Shown: positions 47,730 to 59,690 of the stretch, in pieces | Layout of the letters: each line of letters opens with the position of its first letter | Position numbering within the stretch: position 1 is the stretch's first letter | Assembly (NCBI GenBank): GCA_949752735.1 | Contig: OX457039.1 | Location: forward strand, 42,217,699 to 42,281,698 | DNA length: 64,000 bases | Reading direction: 5' to 3' | Source of the DNA: Lumbricus terrestris | Taxonomy: Eukaryota; Annelida; Clitellata; Crassiclitellata; Lumbricidae | Program-made: the position numbers and the translations under genes | Notes under the pieces: generated by a model | The model's input: only the letters and a program-made list of their open reading frames with translations | The model's database searches: none | Told to the model about the DNA's origin: nothing

Positions 47730-47955
47730 GGGGCACGCTGGTGTAGACCGTGCAGTGGGTATGTTCGTCGCCTTGCAGCCGAAGAGTTGCAGGTTCGAAT
47801 CGACCTCAAGTCGCCGCGTAGGGACCTTGGACAAGTCCTTCACTGCAGCAATTGCTCAGCGCCTCGGCGTGAAACTCCGATGCAGTGTACGCGCTGTAGT
47901 CGGGAGCGCCTCTGAGTAGTTAACTTGCTGGTGCGCTATAACAAGTGCACATACA
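47730..47955 (+). mobile_element. tRNA-derived SINE with LINE-like 3' tail
   Basis: Same family as 34991-35216, with head GGGGCACGCTGGTGTAG, B-box GGTTCGAATCG, body ACCTTGGACAAGTCCTTCAC, and tail GGGAGCGCCTCTGAGTAGTT, ending GCGCTATAACAAGTGCACAT. Confidence 0.88.
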
Positions 47956-48429
47956 AGCAAATATATGTAAGGCAGTAGCGGTGCCGGAGACTGTTTGAAA
48001 GTGGCAATTTGTGAGCCAAACCACGGACGCCTAGATAAACTGGCTTAATTTTAAATATAGACGTGCGTTTGGAAACTGAGCCAAATACAGGCCTTTATAC
48101 CTATAGGGCGGATAAAATTATGCATAGGCTGATCTAGTGACTAATTTGAAATTTTGGCGCCGGGACGAACGACTGAAATCAGATATTAAACAATTTAAAA
48201 AAACCATTTAACGGTTTTATCACTCTGATCAGTTCCATTCTGTAGATAACCCCAGCTGACCCAGACTTGCAAGGCAAAAAGTGAACGCATCATTAGGGCG
48301 CAAGTCTTAGTACTCAGACAAATATTATCCCTACTCAGTAGGCCTACAGCCCTACACAGTGTGGGTTTTATGTGACAGGCTACAAAGGCCAGAGAGCTAG
48401 AGAGGCAGATTGACACGGACAGACAGGGA

Positions 48430-48435
<6 letters not shown>

Positions 48436-48475
<40 letters not shown>
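48436..48475. repeat. (TA)n microsatellite
   Basis: About 40 bp of alternating TA with no interruption. Confidence 0.95.
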
Positions 48476-48480
<5 letters not shown>

Positions 48481-49356
48481 GCAGATAAGTACAGACAAAT
48501 TATAAGCGTCCCTGTTTAAGGGATAGGAGGAAGATAGATGGACAGAGGGGGAGTGGATCGAGTGTGCTGAGAGAGACGGATAGACAGACGAACAAACGGA
48601 CAAAGATAGGCTATACATATGGAGATTTGGTTCAATTACAATTTGAACTCTGTATCAATCTTCCTGCTTTATGCACAAGGTGTAGGCTATATGATCCGTG
48701 CATCATATAATTGGCTATGTTATGATAAATTTTATTTAACGACGCTGTCATTTCGACGATGATTGGTGTGTATTTGGCTCTGTTTCACAATGCAATCAAT
48801 TATACGTTGGAAAATCGTAAGCAGATATCTTTTCATGGCCCCAAGAAAATACACTCCAAAACTTGTTGCAAGTAATAATAATTTACCGGACACCTCCATG
48901 TCCGGTAATGTCTGAAATTTCTGACCGGACAGTTTGCGTAAATACCGGACTGTCCGGTTCATTACCGGACGCCTGGCAACCCTAGACGCCGTCATCTGCC
49001 CATAAATCGACCGTGTATGTGTGTCTGTCTGTCTCTCTGTCTGTCTGTCTCTTAGTCTCTCTGTCTGTTGTCTTCCGTCCATCAGTCACTCGAGATCTGT
49101 TGCTTTCGGCTTTAAGTTTGTTTCTCTTCCTGCCGTCTGCTGATCTTTCCGGCTGAGTGCTGACTCATTGTTTGCCACACAGAGGACAGTTAGGAGACAG
49201 AGACAAAGTTTTACTTTAATTTAGAAACGATCTGACACTAATTAAGGCTTAATCTGTGTAGAACTTAATCTGTGAATGATGCTCTTAACCTAATCTTAAA
49301 TGCTCTATAATTATAGGCCTTAATAGGCCTATAATTATACTTAACAAAACGAAATC

Positions 49357-50345
49357 GGCGAAACTGCACAATCGGGGGTTCCTATTAATAGCTTTTACGT
49401 AACGTTGTTTTTAATTTTGCGTAATATTTTAAATATTTTTACCTTCTTGTTTGACGATCCGCTATTGGTCTTTTCGGTTTTCTTTTCCGGTTGCCTGTCG
49501 TGTTATGATTGGTCGACACTCGCATACCATAGATTACGCATTGTGCTAGCGATGCAACTCTATGTACAAATTAATGAAAATCGTTAATTTTAAAATATTC
49601 AGTCTTGTGTCTAACTGTAGGCGTCGTGAGGGTCGTTTAGGGCTCAGGTTAAGCGGTGAGTCGTTTAGGGCTCAGGTTAGGCGTCGTGAGGGTAGTTTAG
49701 GGCTCAGGTTAGGCGGTGAGTCGTTTAGGGCTCAGGTTAGGCGTCGTGAGGGTCGTTTAGGGCTCAGGTTAGGCAGTGAGTCGTTTAGGGCTCAGGTTAG
49801 GCATCGTGAGGGTCGGTTAGGGATCAGGTTAGGCGTCGTGAGGGTCGGTTAGGGCTCAGGTTAGGCCTCGTGAGCGTCGTTTAGGGCTCAGGTTAGGCGT
49901 CGTGAGGGTCGTTTAGGGCTCAGGTTAAGCGTCGTGAGGGTCGTTTAGGGCTCAGGTTAGGCCTCGTGAGCGTCGTTTAGGGTTCAGGTTAGGCGTCGTG
50001 AGGGTCGTTTAGGGCTCAGGTTAGGCATCGTGAGGGTCGTTTAGGGTTAGTATTAGGGTTAGGGTTGTTACTCGATCCCGATACGCTAGTTATGTCGATA
50101 AGTTCACTCGAAAGATTTAAATTGTTTTCAGTGTTTCCTTCCAAAATGAACATAATGAACAATAATTCATAGTTATAATTCCATAATGAACATTTTATAA
50201 CGATTATATTAAATTGACTAAAACTAATACTAAATGACATCTCTTGGTATATCTACTCCAATATTTCGTTTCCGCTTACGCAAAATTAAAAACACAACGT
50301 TACGCAAAAGCTATTAATAGGAACCCCCGATTGTGCAGTTACGCC
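49357..50345. mobile_element. TIR element (989 bp) carrying a telomere-like minisatellite
   Basis: Long inverted ends (about 69 bp, two mismatches and one 2-bp indel) begin GGCG(A/T)AACTGCACAATC. A perfect 8-bp TSD ACGAAATC lies at 49349-49356 and 50346-50353. The interior (49618-50065) is a minisatellite rich in TTAGGG. No transposase frame. The superfamily is not determined; 8-bp TSDs occur in hAT and several other groups. Confidence 0.93.
49618..50065. repeat. TTAGGG-containing minisatellite (28- and 32-bp units)
   Basis: Units such as GCGTCGTGAGGGTCGTTTAG then GGCTCAGGTTAG (32 bp) and a 28-bp variant with GCGGTGAGTCG alternate, about 14 units in total. It ends in a near-canonical telomeric run, TTAGGGTTAGTATTAGGGTT. 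The open frame across it is a by-product of the 60-bp alternation. Confidence 0.92.
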
Positions 50346-50353
50346 ACGAAATC

Positions 50354-50840
50354 AGTAAAAGAATAAAACGCACGCTCTGTTTGGCAACTGCTGTTCGTCG
50401 TTATCTAGTAGATAGACTACCATATCTTCGTCGTAGTTCTTCGTTTTTCGTCGTGTTGTCGTGTTTTCGACATCTTCTTTGTCGTCATTGTTGTCATTTT
50501 CTTTGTCGTCCGCAACATTTGACAGAAATGAACCGAATGTTCCGGAAATTGATGGAACAAACGAAAATTACGTCATCAAATTACGTCATTCTGCGATGAT
50601 GTCATATTCTGAGATTATGACATCATGCAATTGAACGACTTAAGCAAAAATCCTAATCGCATTTTGTATTGTAAATTTCAACGTCGTTATTCTGCTTATG
50701 TGTAGGATGCGTAATGTAGCAGTAGCCTATAATACAATTATTATAAACGTTCTTGCATCGATTGAAATTGTAACATATACAATTATTGATTCTGCAGCAT
50801 TTAAATCATGAGCGTAATTTAACCTCACAGTGAAAGGCTA
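50354..50840. other. Intergenic, no supported feature
   Basis: Unique-looking sequence with several TGACGTCA-like or ACGTCAT motifs (50570-50625). No gene can be supported. Confidence 0.4.
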
Positions 50841-50903
50841 CTATTATTATTACTACTTCTGCTGCTGCTGCTACTACTACTACTGCTACTGCTACTGCTA
50901 CTG

Positions 50904-50952
<49 letters not shown>

Positions 50953-51052
50953 CACTATACTACTACTACTGCTACTGCTGCTGCCGCTGCTGCTGCTGCT
51001 ATTACTACCCCAGCTGCTACTACTGCTGCTGCTACTACTACTACTACTACTA

Positions 51053-51123
<71 letters not shown>

Positions 51124-51178
51124 TACTACTATACTTCTACTACTATTACTACTACTACTAGTACTACTGCTGCTAATA
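50841..51178. repeat. (CTA)n/(CTG)n trinucleotide microsatellite
   Basis: About 340 bp of CTA repeats mixed with CTG. The apparent poly-Tyr, poly-Thr and poly-Leu frames are artefacts. Confidence 0.97.
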
Positions 51179-52614
51179 CTACACACACACGTAAACACGC
51201 ACGCCAAGGCAGGCAGATCCTGACACATGGCCTAATCAGAGCATAATACATAATTATTGTATCCATCAATTCAATATCCAAAGACTGTAGGCCTACGGCG
51301 TGTACGCATACATGAAACAATAATGCATCGATCAGACATGCACTTGCAGACACTTGCAATGAACAGAAGCATATATAATATGGAGACGAGAAACAGGGAG
51401 ACACTGACAAGAGAAAGAGAGAAAGAAAGAGAACGAGACAGACTGAAAGAGGCATAAAAAGAGACATAGAAGACAGAAACACAGAGAGACACAAGTATAG
51501 GCCTACCTAATGAAACGCGTCGGCGCGTATAGGCATACAGGGAAATCAATAATCGTAGAGACAGCTGTGACCCGACTCTGCATCTGCGTTAGTCAGCCTC
51601 ATCCTCCCCTACTCATCCTCCCCATCATCATCATCCTCAATGACATCCTTGTCGTTTGGACACATTTGAGAGAAAGAAGGCTTCGTCTTAGCCAGCGAAG
51701 ACATCTTTCTGTCGTTTTCTGGGTCGTCGACTAAGCCCATACTTCTTCAATCTCATCCTCAGTCCATGCAGTCTCAGCATCTCGCACCGTTCGTCTTGAG
51801 GGTCTGCTTCGAACACTGATGTGAAAAATCGTGCTGTTATTATTTATCGAGGTCTTATATTGCTCATCCGCTGGTAAGTAGCGTACCGGTGCTGACTCAT
51901 GACTGGATAAATTCAATGTTAGAACAACGTTTGCAACACTTCGAAAGTGGTTAAAGCCGGGTCTGTAGAAAACAAATATGTAGGCTTACGATTTGAGAAT
52001 TAACAACTTCCTTCTAGTTACCTTCTCTGACATTTTTCCCTCGCGATTTTGTGTATGTAGGGCATTGTAGGCCCTACGCACATGCGTATTATGTAGCAGT
52101 GGCGTATACCTAGAACTTTTCGTTTGGGGAGGCTTAAGCTTTGAGCATGGCGAGTGCAAGGGCATGAGCTACAGTGGGGTCAGCTTCGGCATATTTTGGG
52201 GCTTATGTACGTATTTGTGTACGTTTGTGGGGATGTGTGTATGTTTGCAGGCATGTTTCTATGACAACTACACATGTTGTGCGGCGTGTGCGCATATGTT
52301 TACACGTGAATGAATGCACGCATATTTGCGTTGGTAACTGTATGCGCGTGTATCTGTGTACCTGAATGTATGTGTTACATGACATTGTATGTGTATATAA
52401 TTATGTGCGTATTCGTGCATGCAAAGGCCTTTGCATGGATACATGTATGCATGGATACATGCATGTATGTGCTATATGTAGGTCAGTAGTCTTTATAAAC
52501 GTGTATGTTTGAATGTACTTGTGTATTGCATATGCGTATAACGAGAGACTTCGTGTAGCTCCTTTACGTGCCTCTTATTCTGTGTATGATAATGATTATC
52601 CTTGTTAAGAAGCC
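51179..52614. other. Upstream region of the third gene, no supported feature
   Basis: A purine-rich GAGA stretch (51385-51500) and unique DNA. A - strand frame at 51731-51916 looks somewhat protein-like (ends RDAETAWTEDEIEEVWA) but has no supporting neighbours. Upstream exons of the gene starting at 52615 could lie here. Confidence 0.35.
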
Positions 52615-55600
52615 ATGCCAACGCGATCCGGAACAGCGAAACCAGTCCGACCAATCCTATCTGGAAGTCTTTCCGTCGGTGTCCGAGACCTCACTTCATC
52701 GTCGACTGAATCTGAGAGGAAGCTTCGAAGACACAGCGTCGCAACCGACGACGGATCCAAGGACCCCAAGGGAGATGCGACGGGGACGCTGAAACCAGAT
52801 GGATCACTACGGAAGGTCTCGAGGTATTGTCTACGTTGGCGCCAAAGATGCATTGCTAGTTCACTTATTGTCAGGTCACAAAAGAGTCGTTCACTCACTC
52901 ATTCACTTGCACACTCTATCACTCACTCGTCACTTACTAACTAATTTAATTACTAACGAAATTACTTACTGACTAATTTACTAACTAATTTACTTACTAA
53001 TTAATTTACTTACTAACGAATTTACTTACTAGCGAATTTACTTACTGACTAATTTACTTACTAACTAATTTACTTAATAACTAATTTACTTACTAACTGA
53101 TTTACTTACTAACGAGTTTATTTACTAACTAATTTACTAGCTAATTTACTTACTAACTAATTTGCTTACTAACTAATTTACTTACTAACTAATTTACTTA
53201 CCAACTGATTTACTTACTGAATCTGTTGGTCGCTTGTTCAATTATTCTTTCTCTCATTGATTCATGCTTCAATTAATTCGTTAATTAATTTGTTGATTAG
53301 TTCATTTGTTCATTCATTCATACATTCGTTCATTCATTCATTCATTCATTCATTCAGTCAGTCAGTCAGTCAGTCATTCGTTCATCCGGTCGTTCGTTCG
53401 TTCGTTCATTCATTCATTCATTCGTCCATTCGGTCATTCACACATTCAGTTATTCATTCAGCCGTTCATTAAGTCATTCATTCTTTCAGTCAGTCAGTCA
53501 TTCGTCCATTCAGTTACTCATTCATTCAGTCATTCGTTCATGCGATCATTCATTCATTCATTCATTCATTCATTCACACATTCATTCATTTATTCACACA
53601 TTCAGTCATTCATTCATACATTTATTCATACATTTAGTAATTCATACGTTCAGTCATTCACTGGACATCAATCCCTTGCTTAAAACCGCTAGTATTGTAT
53701 TGTATTGCATTGTATTGTATTTATAAATTTATAAAGCGCCTATCACAGTGCACACCAATCAGAGGCGCTCCCAGTATGTTAGACCAAGAGAGAAAAAATT
53801 AGTCTTGAGACAACGAAAAGAGGCATTAGACCCACCAGTTAATATGGAGGAACGCGTTGAAGGAGGAAGCTGGTTCCACCAGGGCTGTTTTTAAGGAATT
53901 TTTAGAGCTGCACAACCCCTTCTTTCACTTCCCATCCTCCATGGTAAATTACTTCAAATCGAATGACAATGACCTTTTTGCTAGTTTTAACTGCACAGAA
54001 CTTGTGTCAGAAGTGCTTCTACAATTGCACGAATCCATTTAGAATTGCACGCTTTGTGTACAACTGCACGTTAAAAAGCCCTCAGTTCCACAATGCCGGC
54101 CCAATGAGAGCAAAGGCACGCATTTTTGCTAAGGCAGTCCTAGCTCGCGGGACGAAGAGATCATGCCGATCGAAGGAGCGTAGCGGGCGAAGAGAAGTGA
54201 ACGGGGTCGATAGACGGATGAGTTCACATAGGTACATGGGAGCTCGGCCAGTACATGACCGGCAGATTAATGTCAGAACCTTGAGTTGTATCCGAGCAAT
54301 AAGGGGAAGCCAATGAAGATGGTCAAACATAAAAGCAGAGATGTGTGAATAGCGAGGAAACCGGGCTATTAGTCTGGCCGCAGAGTTTAGGACAGACTGA
54401 AGAGGGGAGAGACGAACTTTTGGAAGGGCAACCAATAACGAATTACAATAATCAATTCGGGAACAGACGAAGGATGAACGATTGAAGTAAAGACAGAGGA
54501 GGAGACGGAGCGACTGATTGCCCTAAGCCGCCTGAGATGAAAGTAGGAAGAGCGAGTGAGACTGGCAATGTGTGGAGCAAAGGTAAGCATGCTGTCCAGG
54601 ACTACTTCAAGGTCTCGAACACTTGATTGGAAAGTGTCCTTGCATGATGCATCAGTCAAAATCAGCGGAGATGCCTTATGGTTTTCACATGCTGTTTGAG
54701 GAAATTGAGGGTCTTTGGTCATCTTCGTGTTTCAGATGGTTTCGTGATTTCAAGATGAAGATGGATCCCATCAAGGTCAAGGACCGGATCCGATACTCCA
54801 GGCCATCACTTGATCGACAGGCAAATGTCAACGACGAAGAGGAGGAGGTGAACGGCTTCAGACGACATGGAAAAACGGCCACAATGGGAACTCGGTTGGT
54901 TGACACTTCTAAGTATACGACTCATTCGCTTGCTCGTTCATTCTTTCTTTAGTCTGTCTGTCCTTCATTAGCTCATTCAATTATTCATTCATTCATTCAT
55001 TCATTCTCTTAATTCGTTCGTTCGTTCATCCATCCATTGATTGATTCATTCATTCATTCATTTAATTCATTCATTCGTCCATTCATCCATTCACTCATGC
55101 ACTCATTCATTCATCCGTTCATTCATTCATTCATTTCATTCATTCATCCATTTATTCATTCATTCGTTCGTTCATTCATTCATTCATTCATTCTCCTAAT
55201 TCGTTCGTTTGTTCATCTGTTCACTCATTCCTGCGTTTATTTATCATGGGTTCTGTTCATCCATTCATTTATTCATTCACTCGTATATTATTTTATTCAT
55301 TCGTTTATTCTTTGTTATTCGTTCAGTTGTGCATTACGTGTTATCTATTCATTTATAAATCTTATTCATTCGTTCATTAATTCGTTCACTGGCTTGATGT
55401 CTTTATTACCATTACTGTCATGAACAAATTTCCTAATGTTGTTGTCGTTGCTGTCGTCACTGTATCTATCAATCTTCTACTTCTGCTTGAACTTGTCGTC
55501 TATTTTTGTGTAGAAGATCTGGTAGAAAGCAGCTGGAGAAGCGTTTCAACAGCATGGAGAATCTTCCTGGAACGGAAGTTCTCCGTCCGCAGAACATTCG

Positions 55601-57283
55601 TAAGATGAAGAGCTTTCAGTTCGATGTGAACGACGATGAACTGGAAGCGGATTCAACGCTTCAAGCAGATTTCTTAACGGAACTTACTCAGAGAGGTGCG
55701 TTAATTCGGTAGTTCTTCATGATCTGACAAGAGTTCTCTGGAGTTTTAATATCTCTTTAGCCTACATTTTATTTTTTCGACATGCTATGTAGATAACTCC
55801 GTGACTCTGATGTGACCTGCGGAAGTTGTATACAGACCGCGAAGCCACTGACTTGTTCCTACATTACTTGGTCTCAGTAATTTACCCCCATCATCTCGCC
55901 AAACTACAAATTGTCTTGCCTTTCCTTTCCTACTTTTAACTCAGCTTAAGCCTACCTTGCCTCACATAGTCTTCGTTACTTAACTCAGCTTAAGCCTACC
56001 TTGCCTCATATAGTCTTCGTTCCTTTACTTCAGACTATGTAATAATATATACAGAGACCGATTATTTTTAGATGCAGAAAGTCTTGATGGAATGACGGAA
56101 TCTATTTCGCTGAAGTTGAACGAGAAAGAGAAACTTTTCAATGAAATCCTTCAACCATCGTCACAGAATCAACTCCGTGAATCACAGGTTGTGTGAACAG
56201 TCTTCTCTTGACCACTATAAGCCTATATATACGTCCCTTAACGAACTAGGCGATTTGATCCAGCACAATTTTAGACAGCAACATGTGATGAATGCAACAT
56301 GTGCACGATGACTGCAACATGTGATGACTGCAACATGTGATGACTGCAACATGTGCACGATGACTGCAACATGTGATGACTGCAACATGTGATGACTGCA
56401 ACATGTGAAGTCGTCTTAGCTGGCTTATTCACTGTCGTTCAGTCAAGATAAACACTTTGAAGCACATAGCAGTAGCCTATATCAACCACAACTGCAATCC
56501 GAGCATGTGATTATGATAATGATGATGATGTTGTTGTTATCATATCGTTGCTGCTGCTGATGATGTTGTTGTCATCATGCTGTTTATTATTTATTTCGAA
56601 TATTTTGTTTAGCTCCTCTTCAAGGTAGGCTACTCAGAAGCGCTCCCGGCCCAACAACGGCTAAATAAAGACAGTTTTTAGGCTCTTACGGAACAGAGTG
56701 GAGTGACCTCTGGGAACTAAGAGCAATGTAACAGGGAGGCTATTCCAGGTGGTAAGATCAGCGACAGGGAATGGACGACGCTGTCGGATAGCAGTTCGCG
56801 ATCGGAGAACCATGATAATGGTGATACTGTTGTCATCATGTCGTTGTTGTCGTTGTTGTTGATGATGACGATGATGATGATTGTTGTCATCATGTCGCTG
56901 TTGTTGCTGTTGATGATGATGATGACAACGACGACGACGACAATGATGATGATGATGGGAGGGAGCTCGGTATAGAGTAATGGATAACACGCTGGCCAAG
57001 AGTGCGAGAGGTAGTGAGTTCGAGTCCCCGTTGGGCGGATAGACTCTATGCTTTGTAGACTGCTATTAGCGCCATGTACATTTGTACTGCAGGCTGTCTG
57101 TTCAGTTGGTATAGTTAAGATAATTTTATGTATTCTGTGATCTGAGTTCCTGTAAATTGTCTCAACTGCATAATTGCACACTGTATTGACAGTGTAGCCT
57201 AACCGGTTGCGGTCTATCAACCGGATTGTTGATTAAACTAAAATGATGATGATGATGATGACGACGACGACGATGACGATGAC

Positions 57284-57314
<31 letters not shown>

Positions 57315-57394
57315 GCGATGACGATGATGACGATGATGATGACGATGACGACGACGACGATGACGATGATGATGACGATGATGATGATGATGAC

Positions 57395-57432
<38 letters not shown>

Positions 57433-57478
57433 CGATGATGATGATGACGATTATGACGATGATGATGACGATGACGAT

Positions 57479-57558
<80 letters not shown>

Positions 57559-57562
57559 CGAC

Positions 57563-57604
<42 letters not shown>

Positions 57605-59690
57605 ACTGTTGTAGACATCGGATATGAAATTGAGTGTCCTAGCATCGGAATCGTTGGTGACGGAATTGACGCAACTCATCAATGTCTCCATCCAACCAGG
57701 AAATCTTCACTTGAAGCAGCAAGAATTTCACCAGCAGCATCAGCAACCGGAGGAGCATCAACTGCAGCCTCTGCAGTCGACGACGACGACGATGATGAAC
57801 ACCACGGCGCCAGGTGCAATCTTCATCGTCATCATCATTGTCGCCGTCGCCATCGTTACTATCGTCATATCAAACGCATAGACTATAGATCCATGACCAC
57901 CTGTTGTGTACAGTGTGCATGTAGTCCATTATGACATGTTCTATGAATCATGCACATATTGACATATTGTGCATGTAGAAGGGCGAGGGAGAGGAGGAGG
58001 AGGAGGAGGCGGTAATCAACAGATTAGGTCAGGACAACTTTTTGCGCAAAAAGCACATAGTGGCTGTAATTATAATATTTACAGTGTTTAAAGTGGGTGA
58101 AAACGTGCGTTCCCACTGCTCTCGAAATTCTTTGCTTGCGTTCCATCTGCTCGCCATACATGGAACCCTGAAAAGGCTGAAAATACATGCGTTCCATCTG
58201 CTCACCCATTTGCGTTCACACTGCTCATCCAAACCACTTTAGACATTGAATATAATAGTTAGTTAACGTTAACGGCTAGGAATGGGGATGGGGTGCGGAC
58301 ATGGGACAAAAGAAGGGTAAACGGAAATTGGGTAGGAGTGGAGGCCAGTAGCAGATGGGAAGGGAGAGAAAGGTTGTGCAGCTCTAAAATTGCTTTTAAA
58401 AGCCATGACTTTTGCAATTAGATAGCAATGAAGCGGTACTGCATATAATTTATTATGCAATTAATGCAAATTAATTATCGCTAAGACAGCAATTAAACAG
58501 TTTCTGTGTTTTTTTCAGAAAGTGAAATCATTTTGAAGAATTCGGTTGTCTGCCTCCATCTCGATGATTCGTCGAAGTTCGTTGAAATTCTTGGTCGACT
58601 TCAATCTCAACTGTCAACGCTGCTGGTAATTAATTCTCTTTGCCGCATGGAAAACGATCTGTTGATCAGTGGTTCTGTGAGTGTGTGAGTGGGTGAGTGA
58701 GTGAGTGGGTGAGTGAGTGAGTGGGTGGGTGGGTGGGAAGGTTGGTGTGTGAGCGCATGTTCAATGAGCAAATCATTGAGTGAATGAGTGAGGGTGAGTG
58801 AGTGAGTGAGCGAGCGAACCAGTGAGTATCGGTAACCGCTATTTGAATAGGTCTATTTATCACACGTGGATTGGTGGCAAGGACATGGTCTCGGATTGCT
58901 TGATGTAAAACGGCCATGCAGACCACAAGCTGAGCAGTCATGGGCCTTCGTATTGTAATTTTTAACATAAATTATTGAAATATGTAAGCCTACATAAACC
59001 TCTTGTTATTGCTATGTATTATGTCTATAGTCCAATGCGTTACTAACTCGACCTCGGCATCGTCGAAATGTGGTCTTCTACGTACGACTGTGAAGATTAT
59101 AATAGTAGGCCTAAGAACATCTTTTGGAATCAAAGACCGCTGGCGTCGTTAGACATAGGGCTAATGGCCTACTGTGTAAGTCTTCATAATTATAGAAAAT
59201 GGTAGGTCTACAGGGGACCCTAACGGTTGTCAATGGTGGAGCGAGAACTGTTCAAAATATGAACTCGCTGAAGTGTATGGAGATCCTAGATGTATATTAT
59301 TGTCAATTTTAATTTTTCATATTTTGACATTCAATACCTAAACAATTATGCATCTAAACTTTAACTTAGGAATAAATAATCTAGTCATTTTATGCTATCT
59401 AATTTTTCTGCTGCTACTATTGTCATCTGGTGAATGCCTGTGAACAGGTGGCATTGGATGAGAATTCGGTGAAGGTGAATTGTTTGAAGATGAAGATTGG
59501 ATCAGTAAAATCGTCGACGGTAGCTGAAAGTGACCAGTCGCTCCTACCACTCCCAGATCCATATTCTTCGACACCTCGTCAAGAAAAGACTTTTCGCCGC
59601 TCATCCTCGTTGTCTGATGCTGAATGCTTCCTCTCCTTAATAAACGACCTTGGCGATTCGCCCGATGCCAACGAATATACAACAATATGA
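52615..59690 (+). CDS. Unrecognised multi-exon protein (7 exons, 410 aa)
   Basis: Exons: 52615-52823, 54736-54912, 55514-55695, 56072-56187, 57615-57813, 58519-58625, 59448-59690. All six introns are GT-AG and every phase matches, giving one frame of 411 codons with stop TGA. I do not recognise the family. Visible: Ser/Arg-rich N-terminal part (SESERK-like, SLRKVSRWFRDFKMKMD), an acidic patch (NDEEEEVN), SMENLPGTEVLRPQNIRKMK, an acidic DVNDDELEAD, a His/Gln-rich stretch in exon 5, a short amphipathic segment (FVEILGRLQSQLSTLL), and Ser-rich sequence before the C-terminus. It ends ANEYTTI, which fits a class I PDZ ligand (T-x-I). No signal peptide or membrane segment is seen in the spliced product. 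The start at 52615 follows an in-frame stop (52606), but the exon could instead begin at an acceptor (TTAAG, 52609), with more exons upstream. Introns are filled with ATTC, GAT and CAT-type repeats and a LINE. Confidence 0.72.
52940..53225. repeat. TTACTTACTAACTAAT-type tandem repeat
   Basis: Short units of TTACTTACTAACTAATT with variants (TAACGAAT, TGACTAAT) fill this part of intron 1 of the third gene. Confidence 0.9.
53300..53660. repeat. (ATTC)n microsatellite, interrupted
   Basis: Long run of CATT/CAGT/CGTT tetranucleotides. The Ser/Phe/His-rich open frames are artefacts of this repeat. Confidence 0.95.
53697..54722 (-). mobile_element. Degenerate CR1-like LINE, RT C-terminal part
   Basis: On the - strand two shifted frames encode LINE RT C-terminal sequence: SSVRDLEVVLDSMLTFAPHI and LTRSSYFHLRRLRAISR, then LQSVLNSAARLIARFPR, HLHWLPLIARIQLKVLTLIC, FALIGPALWN. 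The 3' end has GGGAGCGCCTCTGATTGG, GCGCTTTATAAA and an ACAAT-type tail. Stops and frameshifts make it inactive. It is antisense in intron 1 of the third gene. Confidence 0.85.
54970..55400. repeat. (ATTC)n microsatellite, interrupted
   Basis: CATT/CGTT repeats between exons 2 and 3 of the third gene. Confidence 0.95.
55930..56030. repeat. Tandem duplication (about 47 bp x 2)
   Basis: ACTCAGCTTAAGCCTACCTT then GCCTCACATAGTCTTCGTT is repeated with one or two changes. Confidence 0.88.
56275..56412. repeat. 16-bp tandem repeat (GATGACTGCAACATGT)
   Basis: About eight units, some with an extra GCAC, lie in an intron of the third gene. Confidence 0.92.
56598..56812 (-). mobile_element. 5'-truncated LINE C-terminal end
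   Basis: On the - strand: RSRTAIRQRRPFPVADLTTW then NSLPVTL...FRKSLKTVF, followed by GGGAGCGCTTCTGAGTAG and GAAGAGGAGCTAAACAAAAT. It has a CR1/L2-type end. Confidence 0.75.
56955..57240 (+). mobile_element. tRNA-like SINE running into a GAT microsatellite
   Basis: TAGAGTAATGGATAACACGC and TGGCC, followed by a B-box-like GAGTTCGAGTCCCC about 50 bp later, resemble a tRNA (Arg-like head). A body of about 180 bp follows and ends in TTGATTAAACTAAAATGATG, continuing directly into the GAT repeat. The predicted tRNA stems do not pair well, so it is not a functional tRNA gene. Confidence 0.55.
57241..57605. repeat. (GAT)n/(GAC)n microsatellite
   Basis: About 365 bp of GATGAC trinucleotides ending ten bases before exon 5 of the third gene. 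The poly-Met, poly-Ile and poly-Ser frames are artefacts. Confidence 0.97.
58676..58815. repeat. (GAGT)n/(GGGT)n tandem repeat
   Basis: Repeats of GTGAGTGAGTGGGTGAG directly after the donor side of exon 6 of the third gene. Confidence 0.92.

Larger units (their letters stand above)
47341..48985. mobile_element. Candidate TIR element containing other insertions
   Basis: CTAGGGTTGCCAGG at 47341-47354 and its exact complement at 48972-48985 define 14-bp inverted ends. ACCGG motifs lie just inside both. Flanks share CGTCAT but offset by four bases, so no clean TSD can be claimed. It encloses the TIR element at 47442 and the SINE at 47730. No transposase is seen. Confidence 0.55.

Noticed and set aside
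49562..49852. Arg/Gly-rich open frame with 20-residue repeats
   Set aside because: Translation of the telomere-like minisatellite inside a TIR element; there is no gene context.
50830..51246. Poly-Tyr/Thr/Leu open frame
   Set aside because: Translation of a CTA/CTG microsatellite.
51731..51916. Protein-like - strand frame ending RDAETAWTEDEIEEVWA
   Set aside because: Short, with no flanking exons or splice support found and no family recognised; it could be a transposon fragment.
53257..53683. Ser/His/Phe-rich open frames
   Set aside because: Artefacts of the ATTC tetranucleotide repeat; the same applies to 55037-55423.
57233..57691. Poly-Ile/Met/Ser open frames
   Set aside because: Translation of a GAT/GAC microsatellite. 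Only the part from 57615 on the + strand is a supported exon.
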